DNA of 63,080 nt from positions 1 to 63,080 of the forward strand of contig JANQNL010000047.1 of assembly GCA_028279585.1 (NCBI GenBank), read 5' to 3'. Origin of the DNA: Thermoplasmatota archaeon (GTDB lineage: Archaea; Thermoplasmatota; Penumbrarchaeia; JANQNL01). Shown one piece after another: positions 60,988 through 63,080 of the stretch (its first letter is position 1; each line of letters begins with the position of its first letter). The position numbers were made by a program, and so were the translations under genes. The notes beneath the pieces were generated by a model. It did not search any database, was not told where the DNA came from, and saw only the letters and a program-made list of their open reading frames with translations.

Positions 60988-61380
60988 CTACTGGGCCCAG
61001 TTGAAGCTGTACCTGTGGTGCTTCTTGGTATTGTAATCGTAGATGGCCACCTCCACATCCTGGACCTGCCCTTCATAGACCTTGTTGACGGCCTCGTCCT
61101 TGATATGGAAATGCTCCCCGACGACCATCAGCTCCAGGTAGGTCCTGGTGTGGTAGTCGTGGAGGATGAAGGACTCGCCTGCCAGGTCACCGGATAGGTA
61201 GGTGTTCGTGCTCTCCTCGTGAACGTCAACACGTTCGTCGGAGATGCTTCCGGTGTAGGTCCTGGTCGTTCCGGTCTGGTGGTCGAGGATGGAATACAGC
61301 TCACGCTTGCCGATAATTCGCAGAGCAACGAATCCCATGGCAGCCATTACGTCCTCGTCCATGGGTAAAGATATCCTCAT
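60988..61380 (-). CDS. Small protein made of five 20-residue repeats
   Basis: 130 residues. After about 27 residues of start, the rest is five units of almost exactly 20 residues, with the pattern [VF]-x-[VIL]-[HKY]-[DE]-x3-[TN]-x2-Y-x-[GE]-x-[VL], as in VDVHEESTNTYLSG, FILHDYHTRTYLEL, FHIKDEAVNKVYEG and VAIYDYNTKKHHRY. This suggests stacked beta hairpins or a small beta solenoid, with His, Asp and Tyr repeating at the same places, which could bind a metal or ligand. No family recognised. It lies between the aIF2B-family gene and the histidine kinase gene in a five-gene operon. Confidence 0.75.
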   Translation of the reverse strand: MRISLPMDEDVMAAMGFVALRIIGKRELYSILDHQTGTTRTYTGSISDERVDVHEESTNTYLSGDLAGESFILHDYHTRTYLELMVVGEHFHIKDEAVNKVYEGQVQDVEVAIYDYNTKKHHRYSFNWAQ

Positions 61381-61399
61381 CCTGGGATTTAGATGTTGT

Positions 61400-62320
61400 T
61401 CAGAGAAGTTCGTGAACCTGCTTATCCTGCATTAGCTCCCTGACCATATCCTCGTCCATGATCCCCCTCTCTGTGATAACGCCCGTCAACATATCCAAAG
61501 GAGTGATGTCGAAGTAGAGGTTGATGACGTCGACGCGCTTGGACGTTGGGGTGTAGACCTCATCAGGTTCTCTGGAGATCTGGGCCCGAAGCACCCGGGT
61601 GGATGGAAGCACCTTGGACGTCTGGCATAGACTGTACATGCGGACCTTGTAGAAGTTGCAGGCTAGGGCTAAGTTCATGGTCCCCATCTTGTTGACCACA
61701 CCTTCTGAGGAGATGGTATCCCCTCCGACCATGACGATATCGATCCGCGGAACCACCGCTGCAGCCGTGGCGTCGGTGACGAGCCTGACGTCCAAGCCCA
61801 TCTCCGCGATCTCCTCGGCCATCATGGCCCCCTCGTTCATCGGTCTGCCTTCAAGGCACATCACCTCAAAGGTCCTGCCAAGAGAGTAGGCCTCTTTGAT
61901 GGCTGCCAGGACGGTGGAGCTCTTGGAGATGGTCAGGATGACCATACTCTCGTCGATGAGGTCTGCAGCCTCGACCGCGATCTTGTGGACCGCGGAGTCA
62001 AGGTCTTCGAGTGTCTGGGTGCAGAAGCTTGTCACGGTACCGACGATCTCTGAGTTCGTGAATGACTCGTCCAGAGCGATGAGAAGGTCGTTGCAGAGAT
62101 TGAAGATGGGGGCCATGGACGGCTGCGACCTTGCAAGCTCGATGCAGGTCCTTCGCAGCATATGGATAAGCTCCGTGTTCGGAGAATCCTTGAGCTCCTC
62201 TACGACCTCCATCAGTAATTTCGCACAGTCCCTGGTAAGGTCTACAGCACCGCTAAGATTGTCCTCGCCTATATTCTCGATCTGTCTGGCGAACTGCGCT
62301 GGGATACCTTCGACCTGCAT
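61400..62320 (-). CDS. aIF2B / ribose-1,5-bisphosphate isomerase family protein
   Basis: 306 residues from the ATG at 62320; GGTGAT lies just before it, and the longer start would overlap uppP. The eIF2B alpha/beta/delta-like fold shows as ILTISKSSTVLAAIKEA, VMCLEGRPMNEGAMMAEEI, VTDATAAAVVPRIDIVMVGGDTISSEGVVNKMGT and NLYFDITPLDML. This family includes methylthioribose-1-phosphate isomerase, ribose-1,5-bisphosphate isomerase (AMP pathway) and uncharacterised archaeal proteins. The presence of AMP phosphorylase in the window makes the isomerase role attractive, but this protein sits in a different operon and its sequence looks closer to the uncharacterised group. Function left open. Confidence 0.85.
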   Translation of the reverse strand: MQVEGIPAQFARQIENIGEDNLSGAVDLTRDCAKLLMEVVEELKDSPNTELIHMLRRTCIELARSQPSMAPIFNLCNDLLIALDESFTNSEIVGTVTSFCTQTLEDLDSAVHKIAVEAADLIDESMVILTISKSSTVLAAIKEAYSLGRTFEVMCLEGRPMNEGAMMAEEIAEMGLDVRLVTDATAAAVVPRIDIVMVGGDTISSEGVVNKMGTMNLALACNFYKVRMYSLCQTSKVLPSTRVLRAQISREPDEVYTPTSKRVDVINLYFDITPLDMLTGVITERGIMDEDMVRELMQDKQVHELL

Positions 62321-62324
62321 GGTA

Positions 62325-63071
62325 TCACCCGCAAACAAGCAGATAGATAAGCATCATCACACCCGCGGTGATAGTGTAGATACCAAAGTACTGGAACTTC
62401 CCTTTCTCAAGCAGCTTCATCATCAGGTGGATGGTTGCAAACCCCACAGCTCCAGCGACAATGAATCCGATGAGATACATGGGATCGAACTCGTCGTAAG
62501 CTGTGAATATCTTGTAGCACGCCGCCCCCAGGATCGGTAGGAAGGAGATGAAGAACGAGAACTTTGCAGCATCCTTCCAGGAGATACCTAGAACCCGCGC
62601 ATATGTGATGGTGGTCCCGGACCTGGAGATGCCAGGAAGTATGGCCAGGACCTGGACCAGACCTATGAGCACGGTCTTTTTCGGGTCGATCTCTTTTGAG
62701 TCGTCCCACTTGAACCAGTGCAGCTGAAGAATGATACCATTGACGATTAGAAGACAGCAGACAAGGTAAGTGTTCGAGAACGCTGCTTCGATAGCGTCCG
62801 CGAAGAAGAAGCCGAACAGGATTATTGGAATGGAAGCTACAAATGCCTTGGCGGCCACGCCGTTCTTTATCTTGAGCATCAGCCGTATGTCCTTGTAGAA
62901 GTACACGAAGGCTGCGACCAGCGTGCCAAGGTGTAGGATGGCGTCGAAGAGTGTGCGCTCTTCAGCATTGAAGAACTCCTGGGCAAGGACCAGGTGGCCG
63001 CTGGAGGAGACCGGAAGCCACTCTGTCAGACCCTGGAGAAGGCCCATGATCACGTAGTAATACCATTCCAT
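62325..63071 (-). CDS. uppP: Undecaprenyl-diphosphatase-type lipid phosphatase (UppP/BacA family)
   Basis: 248 residues, complete, starting nine bases from the right edge. Signatures GLLQGLTEWLPVSSSGHLVL at the start and PGISRSGTT in the middle are those of UppP; about seven membrane helices fill the length. It removes a phosphate from polyprenyl diphosphate carriers (EC 3.6.1.27 in bacteria); in archaea the likely substrate is a dolichyl-type carrier used in surface glycan assembly, which fits the many predicted glycoproteins here. First gene of the five-gene minus-strand operon as seen in this window; the next gene begins four bases after its stop. Confidence 0.93.
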   Translation of the reverse strand: MEWYYYVIMGLLQGLTEWLPVSSSGHLVLAQEFFNAEERTLFDAILHLGTLVAAFVYFYKDIRLMLKIKNGVAAKAFVASIPIILFGFFFADAIEAAFSNTYLVCCLLIVNGIILQLHWFKWDDSKEIDPKKTVLIGLVQVLAILPGISRSGTTITYARVLGISWKDAAKFSFFISFLPILGAACYKIFTAYDEFDPMYLIGFIVAGAVGFATIHLMMKLLEKGKFQYFGIYTITAGVMMLIYLLVCG

Positions 63072-63080
63072 AGCACGAGG

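Overview
The window reads as a stretch of an archaeal chromosome, most likely an uncultured euryarchaeote of the Thermoplasmatota type; this placement is my inference. The supports are archaeal protein families (AMP phosphorylase, DUF373, a NOG1-like GTPase, an aIF2B-family protein), TATA-like boxes about 25-30 nt before many start codons with no room for a leader (leaderless transcripts), and very large secreted proteins held by one C-terminal membrane segment. Gene density is high. I see no rRNA, tRNA, CRISPR array, transposase or phage gene.

Layout. 1-6.3 kb: a plus-strand operon with the end of an acidic/lysine-tailed protein, a surface von Willebrand A protein, a 1408-residue membrane protein with an ectodomain and two Cdc48-like AAA modules, and a small membrane protein. 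6.3-7.3 kb: no gene, but a run of long hairpins. 7.3-20 kb, minus strand: a zinc-ribbon membrane protein, a 2644-residue FG-GAP surface protein with a cytosolic domain, a tiny exported protein, a Ras-like GTPase with a C-terminal extension, and a winged-helix/STAND/TPR regulator. 20-23 kb: a PKD-repeat surface protein. 23-26 kb: glycosyltransferase, HDAC-fold deacetylase and nucleoside deoxyribosyltransferase-like genes. 26-28 kb: coiled-coil protein plus SPFH/zinc-ribbon protein. 28-34 kb: two poorly known genes, a second ATPase/TPR protein, an FAD oxidoreductase and a 50-residue Cys-rich membrane protein. 34-38 kb: two HtpX proteases with an EF-hand-like insert flanking three small genes. 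38-43 kb: DUF373 membrane protein, fructose-bisphosphatase plus class II aldolase, and a small multidrug-export family protein. 43-53 kb: beta-helix/PPC surface protein, U32 peptidase-family protein, and an anchored extracellular protein. 53-58 kb: AMP phosphorylase and an operon of three paralogous B-box-like zinc-finger membrane proteins. 58-63 kb: NOG1-like GTPase facing a five-gene operon (uppP, aIF2B family, repeat protein, histidine kinase, response regulator).

The most interesting theme is possible signalling from the surface to the cytosol. The 2644-residue surface protein carries on its cytosolic side a domain that also appears inside the ATPase core of the 933-residue STAND/TPR protein. 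A Ras-like GTPase and another STAND/TPR regulator lie next to the surface protein. Three membrane proteins share a short cytosolic tail motif (S-[DN]-L-S-[GD]-x-[YD]-P-Q-[DE]). A second theme is structured noncoding DNA: three plus-strand genes are followed at once by two-stem hairpins of 103-126 nt whose stems differ in sequence while the spacers stay similar.
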